Source of the DNA: a virus | IMG/VR virus record: IMGVR_UViG_3300037068_000153 | Span: 1 to 64,000 of that record | DNA length: 64,000 nt | Reading direction: 5' to 3' (one strand) | Shown: one piece after another, positions 13,802 through 21,565 of the stretch | Layout: each line of letters begins with the position of its first letter | Numbering within the stretch: position 1 is the stretch's first letter | The notes under the pieces: model-generated | What the model saw: only the letters and a program-made list of their open reading frames with translations | What the model was told of the DNA's origin: nothing | The model's database searches: none | Program-made: the position numbers and the translations under genes

Positions 13802-14400
13802 TCGACGTCAAGATCAAGCTCCTGCGTCCGACGGCGCGGCTCCCCGAGCGCATGACCGCGGGCGCGGCGGGGCTCGACTGCCGCTCGGCGGCGCGGACGG
13901 AGGTGCGCGTCTACCCGGACTGCCGCGCCGTCGTGCCGCTGGGCTTCGCGGTCGAGGTGCCCGAGGGCTGGGTGGCGCATCTCGTGCCGCGGTCGGGACA
14001 CGCGTTCAAGCACGGCGTGGTCGAGTACTGGGGCACGATCGACAGCGATTACCGCGGCGAGGTCAAGGCCCTCCTCTTCAATCACGGCGACCGTGCCTAC
14101 GACGTCCAGCCCGGCGAGCGCGTGTGTCAGATGATCTTCTCCCGCGTGCCCGAGGTGACGCTCACGGTCGTCGACGAGCTGTCGGGCACGGCGCGCGGGG
14201 AGAACGGTGTGGGGAGCACGGGGCGCGGGGAGAGTCTGGGCTTCTGCCGTTGTACGTCCCCGAGGGGGAATGTGGACTCTGAGAGCTGTTCGACGTGCGG
14301 TGGAATCTGGAAAGCCGTGCGACGCGCTGTCATTGTCCATGAACAGCATTGTGCTATCAGCACAGGCATTTGTAATTGTAGCGCCAGAAGGGGGTCATGA
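13798..14400 (+). CDS. dut: dUTPase with Cys-rich C-terminal extension
   Basis: 200 aa from GTG 13798. The five dUTPase motifs are present: AGLDCRSA, PRSGHAFKHGV, GTIDSDYRGEV, RVCQMIF, and RGENGVGSTGRG. It converts dUTP to dUMP, keeping uracil out of DNA and supplying dTMP synthesis. Normal trimeric dUTPases end shortly after motif 5. Here about 55 further residues follow, with CRC, CSTC and CNC clusters that may bind zinc. The extension may be a real added domain or read-through of a lost stop. Confidence 0.85.
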   Translation: MIDVKIKLLRPTARLPERMTAGAAGLDCRSAARTEVRVYPDCRAVVPLGFAVEVPEGWVAHLVPRSGHAFKHGVVEYWGTIDSDYRGEVKALLFNHGDRAYDVQPGERVCQMIFSRVPEVTLTVVDELSGTARGENGVGSTGRGESLGFCRCTSPRGNVDSESCSTCGGIWKAVRRAVIVHEQHCAISTGICNCSARRGS

Positions 14401-14630
14401 CCGCCCGTCGCTGCTACTGCGGCCTCGTCCGCGTTCCCGGCCGACCCTGCGGCCACGGCGCGCCCGCCGGCGCGTCGCCCCGCGAGCTCAAGCGCGCGGC
14501 GTCGAAGCTGCGCCAGCGGGAGGTCCTGCACGCGTCGCGCAAGGCGCCCGGGTATATCAAGCGGCGCGAGATCCAGGCGGCCTGGTCGCCGCCGGTCGGC
14601 GTCTTCCCCAAGTTCAACGGAGGTCGATAG
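14397..14630 (+). CDS. small basic protein with Cys-rich N-terminus
   Basis: 77 aa from an ATGA overlap with dut. RRCYCGLVRVPGRPCGH near the start is a compact Cys/His cluster; the rest is a basic helix (LKRAASKLRQREVLHASRK). Probably nucleic-acid binding by composition. No family recognised. Confidence 0.6.
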   Translation: MTARRCYCGLVRVPGRPCGHGAPAGASPRELKRAASKLRQREVLHASRKAPGYIKRREIQAAWSPPVGVFPKFNGGR

Positions 14631-14632
14631 CA

Positions 14633-14836
14633 ATGGACTGGATCGTGTTCGCCTACGCGTGCGGCTTCGGTCTGTCCTCAGCGGCCATCGCCATGGGCGT
14701 GTCTCTGATCTGGTATGAGCCGCTGCGGCGCGACCTCGAGCGCGTGCAGCGTAGGCTGCGCGCCATGGAAGAGGCGGCTGAGGCCCGCGAGGCGAATGAC
14801 CGCAGGTACGAGGTCGAGCGCGGGCCGCACCGATGA
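14633..14836 (+). CDS. single-TM protein with YEVERGPHR C-terminus
   Basis: 67 aa. A transmembrane helix (residues 4-27) is followed by an amphipathic charged helix ending RRYEVERGPHR, the ending shared with the 717-1052 product. ATG 14633 is two bases after the previous stop; GGAGG is upstream. Overlaps the next gene by ATGA. Function unknown. Confidence 0.65.
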   Translation: MDWIVFAYACGFGLSSAAIAMGVSLIWYEPLRRDLERVQRRLRAMEEAAEAREANDRRYEVERGPHR

Positions 14837-15234
14837 TCGTAGGCTTCACAGGCACCCGCGATGGCATGACGCGCGAGCAGGGTGAGCGCGCCGCGCAGAT
14901 CGTGCACGAGCAACGCCCGACCGAGGTGCACCATGGCTGCTGCGTCGGCGCCGATGCGGAGTTGCACGCCGTCGCCAAGTGGTTCTGGTCGGTCGTTGGG
15001 CACCCCGGGCCGCAGGGGCAGCACCGCGCCGAGCTGACCGGCTTCGCGCGCCTGCACCCCGCCAAGGACTTCGGCGACCGCAATCAGGACATCGTCGACG
15101 CCTGCGACGTGTTGGTGGCCGCGCCCAAGGAGTACAGCGAGCAGCCGAGCGGTGGCACCTGGCAGACCGTGCGCCGCGCGCGCCGCGCCGGCAAGCGTGT
15201 CATCATCGTATGGCCGGATGGATCGACGACATGA
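14833..15234 (+). CDS. SLOG/DUF2493-like nucleotide-binding protein
   Basis: 133 aa. GFTGTRDGMTREQ (residues 4-16), HHGCCVGADAELH (33-45), CDVLVAAPKEYSEQPSGGTWQTVRRAR and VIIVWPDG match the Rossmann-like SLOG superfamily seen in phage DUF2493 proteins and DprA. Such proteins bind nucleotides or nucleotide-derived signals. The exact ligand is unknown. Lies directly upstream of the polymerase with an ATGA overlap. Confidence 0.75.
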   Translation: MIVGFTGTRDGMTREQGERAAQIVHEQRPTEVHHGCCVGADAELHAVAKWFWSVVGHPGPQGQHRAELTGFARLHPAKDFGDRNQDIVDACDVLVAAPKEYSEQPSGGTWQTVRRARRAGKRVIIVWPDGSTT

Positions 15235-17378
15235 AACTCGTCTCCTTCGACACGGAGACGCACCTAATCCGCGCGGGCTGCCTCGCCCCGCGCATGGTGT
15301 GCCTGTCGTTCGCCATCCCGCATCTGACCGGCGCCGTCACGGGCGTCGTGCTGCGCGACCGCGGGCTCGAGCTTCTGCGCGGTTGGCTCCTCGATCCTGA
15401 GATCCACTTCGTCCTGCACAACGCCCCCTACGACTTCGGCGTCGCGTGCGCCGAGGACCCCGAGCTGGTGCCGCTCGTGTTCGACGCCTACGCCGCCGGG
15501 CGCGTGCGCTGCACCTCGACGCGGCAGAAGCTGCTCGACGTGGCTCTGGGCATGCGCAAGTGGCGCCGCTACCGCGGGCGCGTGGTGCGCGCGTCGTACG
15601 GGCTGAGTGACCTCGTTGAAATGTACTTCGACCAGCACCTCGAGAAGGTCGACACCTGGCGCTTGCGCTACTCCGAGCTCGATGACGTCCCGGTCGAGCA
15701 GTGGCCCGAGGCCGCGCGCGCGTACGCCATTTCCGACGCGGTCGAGGCGCTGCGCGTGCACGACGCGCAGGAGGAGGCCATCAAGGAGTACTTCGGCGAG
15801 CTGCCCAACCAGGCCGAGCAGCAGCGCGCCGCCTGGGTCCTGCACCTCATGTCGATGTGGGGCATCCGCGCCTCGGGCGAGCACGTCGAGGCGTTCGAGC
15901 GCCACTGCCGCGACGAGATCGAAAAGATGGAGCGCTCGCTCTTCTGGTCGTGCGAGGAGTGCGGCCGCGACCGCGACGAGCACGATGACGTGTCGTGCCC
16001 GACCTTCGCCAACACCGGGATCTTCAGGACCGACAAGAAAACGGGCGAGCCCAGGCGCAACCCCAACGGCACACCGCAGCGGATCATGAAGGAGATCATG
16101 GACCGCGTCGTGATCTCGCTCGAGGCGCAGGGCGCCACCGTCCCGCGCACGCCGACGGGCCTGCCCAAGACGGACGCTGACACCCTGCTCCTCACCGATG
16201 ATCCCGCGCTCCATGTCCTCGCCGAATCGATGTCGTTCGCCAAGCACCTCGGCCAGTGGGGGCCGGTACTGCGCGCCGCCGTAGACCGGCCGGTGTGCTG
16301 CCGGTATATCGAGCTGGTCGAGACCGGGCGCACGGCGTCGTCGGGCTCCGAGGGGCAGGAGGGAACCAACGTGCAGAACCCGCCCCGCAAGGGCGAGGTG
16401 CGGCCGGCGGTGGTGCCCCGCGAAGGATACGTGTTCTGCTCCACGGACGCGGACGCCATCGAGCTGGTGGCGCACGCGGAGAATTGCCTCGACCTCCTCA
16501 AGTGGTCGCGCACCGCCGAGACCATCATCCAGTGGAAACAGTCGGACGGCCCCGACCCGCACGAGGCGCTGGCGGCGAGCATTGTCGGCACGACCCCGGC
16601 GGCGCTCCAGGCTGCGGTGCGCGCCGGCGATCGCGACGCGGAGGACGCGCGCCAGTTCGCCAAGATCCCGCAGTACGGCTTCCTCGGTGGTCTCGGCCCG
16701 CGCGTGTTCGTCGCCTACGCCGCGGCGCAGCTCGAGCGTGAGCAATTCCTCAAATGGTTCCACGTCGACCGCCGGGTGGCGGAGAAGAAGGCCAAGCAAA
16801 TCCGCGAGGCGTGGTTCGAGTACGCGCCGGAGAACCGGCCCTACTTCCAGCTCATCGAGAAGATGATGAACGGCGAGCGACTGGCGACCGTGCGGCAGCT
16901 CATGTCCGGCCGCATCCGCGGCGGCGCGCGCTTTACGGCCATCGCCAACGGCTTCTTTCAGGGCCGCGTCGCCGATGCCATGAAGGAGATCCTCTTCCGG
17001 CTCGGGGACGAGTGTTATACGGGGCGCTGCACGAGCGCGCACCGCCACGGTGGGTCGGGCGACTGCACGCACCAGGGCCGGTCGATCCTGGTCGGCTCGC
17101 GGCCGGTCATGTTTCTGCACGACGAGCCCATCCTCGAGCACCCGGAGAACGGGACCGAGGGCGATCGTGGACGCCGGCAGCAGGCGGTCGTGCTCGAGGG
17201 CTTGGCGAAGTGGTTTCCGCGCGTCCCGTCGGGCAGTACGTTCGTGCTCATGCGGCGCTGGCACAAGGGCGCCAAGCCGATCAAAGGCTCGCCGCACCTG
17301 CCGGTCATGCCGGTCAAGGACGCGGAGGGCAAAACGCGCTGGGTGCACGACTCGGGCGCAGAAAGGATGGCGGCATGA
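15231..17378 (+). CDS. polA: family A DNA polymerase with 3'-5' exonuclease
   Basis: 715 aa from an ATGA overlap. The exonuclease domain has SFDTETHL (Exo I), LHNAPYDFG (Exo II) and YAISD (Exo III, YxxxD). The polymerase domain has motif A as CSTDADAIELVAH (Asp kept; canonical DYSQIELR altered), motif B RQFAKIPQYGFLGGLGP and motif C FLHDEPI. It would replicate the phage genome with proofreading. An inserted Cys/His region (CEECGRDRDEH, near residue 245) and a second (CTSAHRHGGSGDCTH) could bind zinc. No T7-like thioredoxin loop is obvious. No DnaB-like replicative helicase or primase is in the window. Confidence 0.9.
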   Translation: MKLVSFDTETHLIRAGCLAPRMVCLSFAIPHLTGAVTGVVLRDRGLELLRGWLLDPEIHFVLHNAPYDFGVACAEDPELVPLVFDAYAAGRVRCTSTRQKLLDVALGMRKWRRYRGRVVRASYGLSDLVEMYFDQHLEKVDTWRLRYSELDDVPVEQWPEAARAYAISDAVEALRVHDAQEEAIKEYFGELPNQAEQQRAAWVLHLMSMWGIRASGEHVEAFERHCRDEIEKMERSLFWSCEECGRDRDEHDDVSCPTFANTGIFRTDKKTGEPRRNPNGTPQRIMKEIMDRVVISLEAQGATVPRTPTGLPKTDADTLLLTDDPALHVLAESMSFAKHLGQWGPVLRAAVDRPVCCRYIELVETGRTASSGSEGQEGTNVQNPPRKGEVRPAVVPREGYVFCSTDADAIELVAHAENCLDLLKWSRTAETIIQWKQSDGPDPHEALAASIVGTTPAALQAAVRAGDRDAEDARQFAKIPQYGFLGGLGPRVFVAYAAAQLEREQFLKWFHVDRRVAEKKAKQIREAWFEYAPENRPYFQLIEKMMNGERLATVRQLMSGRIRGGARFTAIANGFFQGRVADAMKEILFRLGDECYTGRCTSAHRHGGSGDCTHQGRSILVGSRPVMFLHDEPILEHPENGTEGDRGRRQQAVVLEGLAKWFPRVPSGSTFVLMRRWHKGAKPIKGSPHLPVMPVKDAEGKTRWVHDSGAERMAA

Positions 17379-17653
17379 GCCCGCGAAGCGCTATCTACTG
17401 CGAGCACGCCAACGAGGTTCCATATAGCTGCTCGTGTGATGCTGAATGCTACTGCAAAGAACATACGTGCAAACGCAGTCCCCTTGTCGCGCGCATGATG
17501 CAAACGGCGGCCGAGTTCGACTATCACCAAGCCTACGGCTGCACAGAATACGTAACGTGGAAAATTCAGTTTGCGATGATCTGGGCGGTCATCGCGTCGA
17601 TGATGCCAAAGCCCCGGGAGCCTTCACGCTGGACCATGCTGGAGATCGAATGA
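17375..17653 (+). CDS. Cys-rich small protein
   Basis: 92 aa from an ATGA overlap with polA. Eight Cys in the first 35 residues (YCEHANEVPYSCSCDAECYC and after) suggest one or two zinc sites; a hydrophobic helix (IQFAMIWAVIASMM) follows. No family recognised. Confidence 0.6.
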   Translation: MSPRSAIYCEHANEVPYSCSCDAECYCKEHTCKRSPLVARMMQTAAEFDYHQAYGCTEYVTWKIQFAMIWAVIASMMPKPREPSRWTMLEIE

Positions 17654-18231
17654 ACATCCTTCTCAGCATCGACCCCGGCCTGCGTGGCTGCGGCTGCGCC
17701 CTATGGCGCGATGGCGAGCTGCAATGCGCAGAGTACGTTCGCGGCTGTAAGGACAACGCGGCGGCGTTCGCGGACGTGGTCGAGGAGATGGGACAAGAAA
17801 TTGAATCATGGGCTCAGCACGAGTCAAATTTCGATTTCCTGACATTCATTGATTCATGGCTCGTCATCGAGCGCCAGCGCGTCTACGGCGGGCGCGCCGC
17901 GCGCGGCGATGCGTCGGATCTCATCGACGTGGCGGTAGTCGTCGGCGCCATCGTAGGTCGCCTGGGCGTGCCGACGCGTATCATCCATTCACAGGACTGG
18001 AAAGGCACCATAAAAAAGCCACGGACAAAAGCGGAATACCGCCGCGATGGCTACGTGGTCGAGAACCGGACGCAACGAGATCTAAGCCCCGAGGAGCTGG
18101 CGAGAATCGAGCTCGTCAAGAATTGGGACGACAATCTCGATGTATGGGATGCCACGGGCATCGGGCTCTGGGCGCTACGAGCGACAGGAGCGCGGGCATG
18201 GGAGAAGAGCGGGTCGAGATCGCAGTCCTGA
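17650..18231 (+). CDS. RuvC-like RNase H-fold nuclease
   Basis: 193 aa from an ATGA overlap. LLSIDPGLRGCGCALW (residues 4-19) is the RuvC/RNase H first strand with catalytic Asp. WLVIERQRVYGG supplies a Glu and DVWDATGIGLWA an Asp near the end, the usual acidic set. Likely a Holliday-junction or branched-DNA nuclease acting after replication. Family membership rests on these motifs. Confidence 0.78.
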   Translation: MNILLSIDPGLRGCGCALWRDGELQCAEYVRGCKDNAAAFADVVEEMGQEIESWAQHESNFDFLTFIDSWLVIERQRVYGGRAARGDASDLIDVAVVVGAIVGRLGVPTRIIHSQDWKGTIKKPRTKAEYRRDGYVVENRTQRDLSPEELARIELVKNWDDNLDVWDATGIGLWALRATGARAWEKSGSRSQS

Positions 18232-18422
18232 GCGTGGAGCAACTGTTTGTCGTCGCCGTCGAGGGCGTCGGCATCGTGCGGCACATGTGCTTCAACGTAG
18301 GGTCAGCGATCAAGTACATGTGGCGAGCGGGATTGAAGCCCGGCGAGGCATCGGTGAAAGACTTGAAAAAGGCGATTTGGTACATCAACGACGAGATCGC
18401 CAGGCTCGAGAAGAAGCTCTAG
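18198..18422 (+). CDS. DUF3310 protein
   Basis: 74 aa from ATG 18198. MCFNVGSAIKYMWRAGLK and VKDLKKAIWYINDEI match DUF3310, a small helical phage domain usually found near nucleotide metabolism or kinase genes. The first 25 residues vary. It ends tail-to-tail with the minus-strand regulator, with stops overlapping by four bases. Confidence 0.78.
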   Translation: MGEERVEIAVLSVEQLFVVAVEGVGIVRHMCFNVGSAIKYMWRAGLKPGEASVKDLKKAIWYINDEIARLEKKL

Positions 18423-18940
18423 TCCTTCCGCGCCCCCGCCCGCATCGCGAAGTCCACGTTCGGCCAGCTCTCCACCGGCACGTCCCCGCCCAGCCGCTTC
18501 GCCCAGGCCGCGATCTTGACCGCCATCGGCAGGTTCACCTCGCGCTCGCCCGTGGCCAGCATGTGCAGATACTGGCGCGAGCGGCCGAGCTCCGATGCGG
18601 CGCGGCCGAAGCTGATGCCTTGGTCGTCGAGCATGCGGCCGAACACGGTGCGCCGCTGCGGCTTGGGCCGCGGGCGCATGCGGCGGACGCGGCCCAGCTT
18701 GTCGATCTCGTCGCCAAGTGCCTCCCACTGCTCGATGGGGTACGATAGCCCGCGCGTCCGAGCCCAGACCGCGATGCGCGCCGCCATGCGCAGGCTGACG
18801 CTTTCGCGGTCGTGCATGATCTGCCCGAAGTAGCCCAGTGAGCAGCCGATCTCCTCCGCCGCCTCGTTGGGCACGACGCCGTTGCCAACGACGAATTGAC
18901 CGAACTTGGTGAGCTTCCTGGCTTTATCAGATCGAGGCAT
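18419..18940 (-). CDS. tandem helix-turn-helix regulator
   Basis: 173 aa. Two similar HTH units are visible: residues 10-60 (TKFGQFVVGNGVVPNEAAEEIGCSLGYFGQIMHDRESVSL in parts) and residues 95-150 (RTVFGRMLDDQGISFGRAASE, SRQYLHMLATGEREVNLPMA). Each has the XRE-like pattern followed by a MAxxIAxWA helix. Tandem HTHs in one chain could bind a direct repeat as a monomer. It is driven by its own minus-strand TTGACA promoter and is the best candidate for a lysis/lysogeny or early/late switch protein. Confidence 0.75.
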   Translation of the reverse strand: MPRSDKARKLTKFGQFVVGNGVVPNEAAEEIGCSLGYFGQIMHDRESVSLRMAARIAVWARTRGLSYPIEQWEALGDEIDKLGRVRRMRPRPKPQRRTVFGRMLDDQGISFGRAASELGRSRQYLHMLATGEREVNLPMAVKIAAWAKRLGGDVPVESWPNVDFAMRAGARKD

Positions 18941-18948
18941 CGACGCTA

Positions 18949-18988
18949 AAGCTCGCGCGCGGAAGCGTTTTTGTCAACAGAATTCTAG
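18949..18988 (-). promoter_or_regulatory. minus-strand early-type promoter
   Basis: Read on the minus strand: TAGAATTCTG then TTGACA (18977-18972), 17-19 bp, then GAGCTT/GCTTTA, with ATG 18940 six to eight bases after. The upstream box resembles that of the plus-strand promoter at 21115. The mRNA would be nearly leaderless. Confidence 0.65.
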
Positions 18989-18992
18989 CGGG

Positions 18993-19406
18993 CTACGGGG
19001 CGCTTTCGACGGCGCGCGCCCGTCGCGATTCGAACGCGGCGGGCCAGTGGGCGTGATTGACGAGGCAGTTGGCGAGGTGCGTGAGCAGGAACAGGAGCAC
19101 GTAGAACGCGTACTTGCCCGCCTTCTCGACGGCGCTCTTGGTGGTGGCGCGGGGCACCTGGAGCTCGACGCCGGCGGGCAGCCGAAACTTGTCGGTCTGC
19201 TCGGGCGTGTCGCGCCGACGCTTGGCGCCGCCCCCGAGAACGACCACCATGGCGCCCTCGACGCCGTCGAGCCGCGCGTTGATTTGCCGGGTGAAGGTAT
19301 TCAAGCCGATAGCGAGGTCAGCAACAGCCCTAGCGGTGAGCTTCTGACGGTCGGCGATCGTCGACTGGAGCCGTAGAATCTTCTCGTCGGTCGTCTCGTC
19401 GGCCAT
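18993..19406 (-). CDS. membrane protein of the lysis block (possible holin)
   Basis: 137 aa. A helical N-terminus (ILRLQSTIADRQKLTARAV), a basic Gly-rich middle (GGGAKRRRD) and one transmembrane segment (YAFYVLLFLLTHLANCLV, about residues 104-121). GGAGG lies upstream of ATG 19406. It is the last gene of the lysis block; a type III-like holin or spanin partner is possible from position, not from a motif. Confidence 0.55.
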   Translation of the reverse strand: MADETTDEKILRLQSTIADRQKLTARAVADLAIGLNTFTRQINARLDGVEGAMVVVLGGGAKRRRDTPEQTDKFRLPAGVELQVPRATTKSAVEKAGKYAFYVLLFLLTHLANCLVNHAHWPAAFESRRARAVESAP

Positions 19407-19485
19407 GGGGCCCGTCCTCCACCGCGGTTTTAAACTCTCCTACCGCGCGGACCATCATAGCAAATTCCTCGTTCGTATCGCCCAT
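19330..19485 (-). CDS. 51-aa hydrophilic protein overlapping the next gene
   Basis: 51 aa from ATG 19485 with GAGGAGG upstream. The N-terminal helix (DTNEEFAMMVRAVGEFKTAV) is followed by a strongly charged tail. It overlaps the 18993-19406 gene by 77 bases in another frame, an arrangement typical of overlapping lysis genes. Coding is supported mainly by the SD. Confidence 0.5.
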   Translation of the reverse strand: MGDTNEEFAMMVRAVGEFKTAVEDGPHGRRDDRREDSTAPVDDRRPSEAHR

Positions 19486-19552
19486 GTCCGCCTCCTCTTG
19501 TGGCGCGTTTCGCTCGCGCTCTAGATGCGACAATACGCCGCGCGTTATCACA

Positions 19553-20098
19553 CTAGTACCCATGACACGCCTGGATGTGCATGCGATCGCTCCGCGTTTT
19601 GAAATCGGCGCCGCAGACGAGACCAAGCTGACGCGCGTCGTCGAGCCACGCCTCGGGCAGATCGTTTAGGGGGCCGACAGCGCGCCGCGGGTCGCCGAGC
19701 GGGCAGGGCGCCACCAGCCGATTAGTGTTTTCGTTGGCGTCTATAGCGATGCCCCAGCTGTGGGTCGAGTACAGCTGCGAGCCCGGGGGCGCGCCGCGCT
19801 GCAGCCGCGGGGAGAAGCACGCCAGCTTGACTAGCCGGTAGGGGTCGCCGGAGCGCACGCGCGCGGACCAGGCGTCGAGCAGCCGGCCGAGCAGCGGGGC
19901 GAACATACGGTGGCAGTAGATGGCCTGGCGCGCGTTGGGGATGAAACCGTGCTCGAGCGTCGCCATGTTGCGTCGCTCCCAGGCCCCGTCGACCTCATAG
20001 TCGCGGCCGACGAGGTGTACCTTCGGGTCGCCGTAGACTTCGACGATCTGCTCGAGCCCGTCGGGCACCTGCGCCGGGATGACGTCGGCCGAGCCCAC
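19553..20098 (-). CDS. M15-family peptidase endolysin
   Basis: 181 aa from GTG 20098, overlapping the previous TAG (TAGTG). The zinc peptidase signature is STHSWGIAIDANEN (His and Asp ligands) with a final SDRMHIQ (His ligand), as in M15C L-alanyl-D-glutamate or VanY-like peptidases. It would cleave the peptide stem of host peptidoglycan at lysis. No signal peptide, so a holin is needed, and membrane proteins flank it. Confidence 0.82.
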   Translation of the reverse strand: MGSADVIPAQVPDGLEQIVEVYGDPKVHLVGRDYEVDGAWERRNMATLEHGFIPNARQAIYCHRMFAPLLGRLLDAWSARVRSGDPYRLVKLACFSPRLQRGAPPGSQLYSTHSWGIAIDANENTNRLVAPCPLGDPRRAVGPLNDLPEAWLDDARQLGLVCGADFKTRSDRMHIQACHGY

Positions 20099-20334
20099 TA
20101 TGCGGGCTCTTCCGTCTTGGACGCTGATGCGATCTCGGATTCGATCTCAGCGTCGCGAGCCTTTACGGCCGCCTCGGTCGTGGCGCGGTCCTGCGCGGTG
20201 GCGGCGAGTTGCGCCTGCAGCTTGACCTCGAGGTCGGCCAGCTCCTTGAGCTTCGACGCGTCGTAAAGGTCGGTCCCTTCGGTCAACGCCAGCTGCACCA
20301 GCGAGATGAGCAGGGAGAGCTCGGCCGGCGTCAC
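20098..20334 (-). CDS. coiled-coil protein of the lysis block
   Basis: 78 aa from GTG (GTGA overlap). A hydrophobic N-terminal helix (LSLLISLVQLALTEG) leads into a long Ala/Glu/Lys coiled coil (LKELADLEVKLQAQLAAT...). Size and position between membrane protein and peptidase would suit an inner spanin or accessory. No firm family. Confidence 0.6.
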   Translation of the reverse strand: MTPAELSLLISLVQLALTEGTDLYDASKLKELADLEVKLQAQLAATAQDRATTEAAVKARDAEIESEIASASKTEEPA

Positions 20335-21053
20335 TTGGACACCGCCTGGAGGTCGGCGATCAGTGCTTCGATCTGAGCCGCCATGCTCGCGAGCTGCGGC
20401 AGGTAGGCGGTGAAGTCCTTCCAGTTGCGGCTACCCTTGTCGGCCGCCTGGCGCACGGTGTCAGCGGTGGAGAGCAGATCGGCGCCGGCGGCGAGCCCGG
20501 CTAACGCCTTGTCAATCTTGGGCTTGTAGGCACTGAACTCGGTGCGCGCCTGCGCCACCTTGCCGGCCGTGATCTCGCTGTGCAGCGCATCCGTCTTGGC
20601 CTTGTCGATGCCATCGACGACGCGGTAGCCCAGCGACACCGTCTTGCCGAGCGTCATCTCAGCGAGGATCGTGTCCTTCTGCGCGCTGGCGCACCCCGCC
20701 AGGGTCAGGGCGAGCCCGAGCGCGGTCAGGAGCGCCAGCACCAGCATCACACCGGTGGTCACCATGCCCGACTGCTTGCGCGCGGCGGGGTCGGCGGGGT
20801 CGCGCACGGTCCAGGTCACGAACGGGATCGAGACGGTGAGCCCCATCCATGTCTTACCGTTGAGCGTCGCCGCGAACGAGGGCAGGTCGACGAGCACGAA
20901 GTGCCCGGCGCGCGCGTACCAGGGAGCGCTCGCCGAAGGCTTCGGCCAGCCCCGGGCGATGATGGTGGCGACGGCGATCCAGCCGCCCAGGATGGTCATG
21001 ATGGCGGCCCAGTGCGCGCCGGCCAAAGTCTGCAATTGTCCTAGCATTTGCAT
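20331..21053 (-). CDS. multi-TM protein with internal lipobox (holin/spanin-like)
   Basis: 240 aa from ATG 21053, preferred over 21101 because AGGGG precedes it. TM segments lie at residues about 13-32 and 50-62. A hydrophobic stretch ending in a perfect lipobox, ALTLAGCASA, is at about residues 98-125. A soluble helical C-terminus follows (residues 126-240). From MVTTGVML onward it looks like a complete lipoprotein, so the gene may be a fusion of a holin-like and a lipoprotein gene, or the lipoprotein may start internally. A lysis role is inferred from location. Confidence 0.6.
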   Translation of the reverse strand: MQMLGQLQTLAGAHWAAIMTILGGWIAVATIIARGWPKPSASAPWYARAGHFVLVDLPSFAATLNGKTWMGLTVSIPFVTWTVRDPADPAARKQSGMVTTGVMLVLALLTALGLALTLAGCASAQKDTILAEMTLGKTVSLGYRVVDGIDKAKTDALHSEITAGKVAQARTEFSAYKPKIDKALAGLAAGADLLSTADTVRQAADKGSRNWKDFTAYLPQLASMAAQIEALIADLQAVSK

Positions 21054-21071
21054 CACCCCTACGTTGACGAC

Positions 21072-21101
21072 AGGATAGCGTTTTTGCGCGGCATGGGTCA
21101 A
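21072..21101 (-). promoter_or_regulatory. candidate minus-strand promoter of the lysis block
   Basis: On the minus strand TTGACC (21101-21096) is followed 18 bp later by TATCCT (21077-21072), with ATG 21053 about 18 bases further and AGGGG between. It is divergent from the plus-strand promoter at 21115. Confidence 0.45.
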
Positions 21102-21114
21102 ATCGAGCCACTCG

Positions 21115-21157
21115 TTAGAAGATTTCTGTTGACAAACTAGATGGCAAGGCGCAAGCT
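21115..21157 (+). promoter_or_regulatory. early promoter P4 (leaderless)
   Basis: TAGAAGATTTCTG followed by TTGACA (21129-21134), 17 bp, then CAAGCT (21152-21157). ATG 21164 follows after exactly six bases, so no leader is expected. It heads the accessory block 21164-25765. Confidence 0.8.
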
Positions 21158-21163
21158 CTCATC

Positions 21164-21340
21164 ATGACGATGCAGCTGCGCGATTGGACGACGGGCGAGG
21201 TCATCCGCGACGCCACGGCGCTGGAGGTGCAGTGGTGGAACCGCGTGATCAAGCCCGCCAAGGTGGGTTACATGATCATCGAGGACGGCACCGACGACGG
21301 GCAATACGTGACGGTCGGCGAGGGCCCCGATGTCGTTTGA
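21164..21340 (+). CDS. 58-aa protein, first gene of accessory block
   Basis: 58 aa, start placed by promoter P4 six bases upstream. Contains TGEVIRDATALEVQWWNRVIKPAK and an acidic beta C-terminus (YMIIEDGTDDGQYVTVG is broken by turns). No family recognised. Confidence 0.6.
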   Translation: MTMQLRDWTTGEVIRDATALEVQWWNRVIKPAKVGYMIIEDGTDDGQYVTVGEGPDVV

Positions 21341-21551
21341 GGTGCCCGTCGTCCAGCCTACGATCGTCATCGAGGCCAAGCGCGCGCCGCACGGCGGCGG
21401 TCTGCCAGCTCTCGAGCCCGAGCGCGACGACTTCATCGAGCCGTTGCTGCCGCTCACGCCCGCCTGCGACAGCGACGTCTGGTGGTGGTGCGGCCCGCGC
21501 GGCGACCGGCGCGACGGTGGGTACCTGCGCAAGTCCTACGTGGTGGGATGA
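21330..21551 (+). CDS. hypothetical protein, 73 aa
   Basis: 73 aa, overlapping the previous gene by 11 bases. Pro-rich start (VPVVQPTIVIEAKRAP), acidic middle, then WWWCGPRGDRRDGGYLRKSY. No family recognised. Confidence 0.5.
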   Translation: MSFEVPVVQPTIVIEAKRAPHGGGLPALEPERDDFIEPLLPLTPACDSDVWWWCGPRGDRRDGGYLRKSYVVG

Positions 21552-21565
21552 GAGGAGAAAATTTG

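Noticed and set aside
15264-17348. 694-codon minus-strand ORF opposite DNA polymerase
   Set aside because: The polymerase on the plus strand has all its motifs. The antisense frame is a high-GC shadow rich in Arg, Ala and His.
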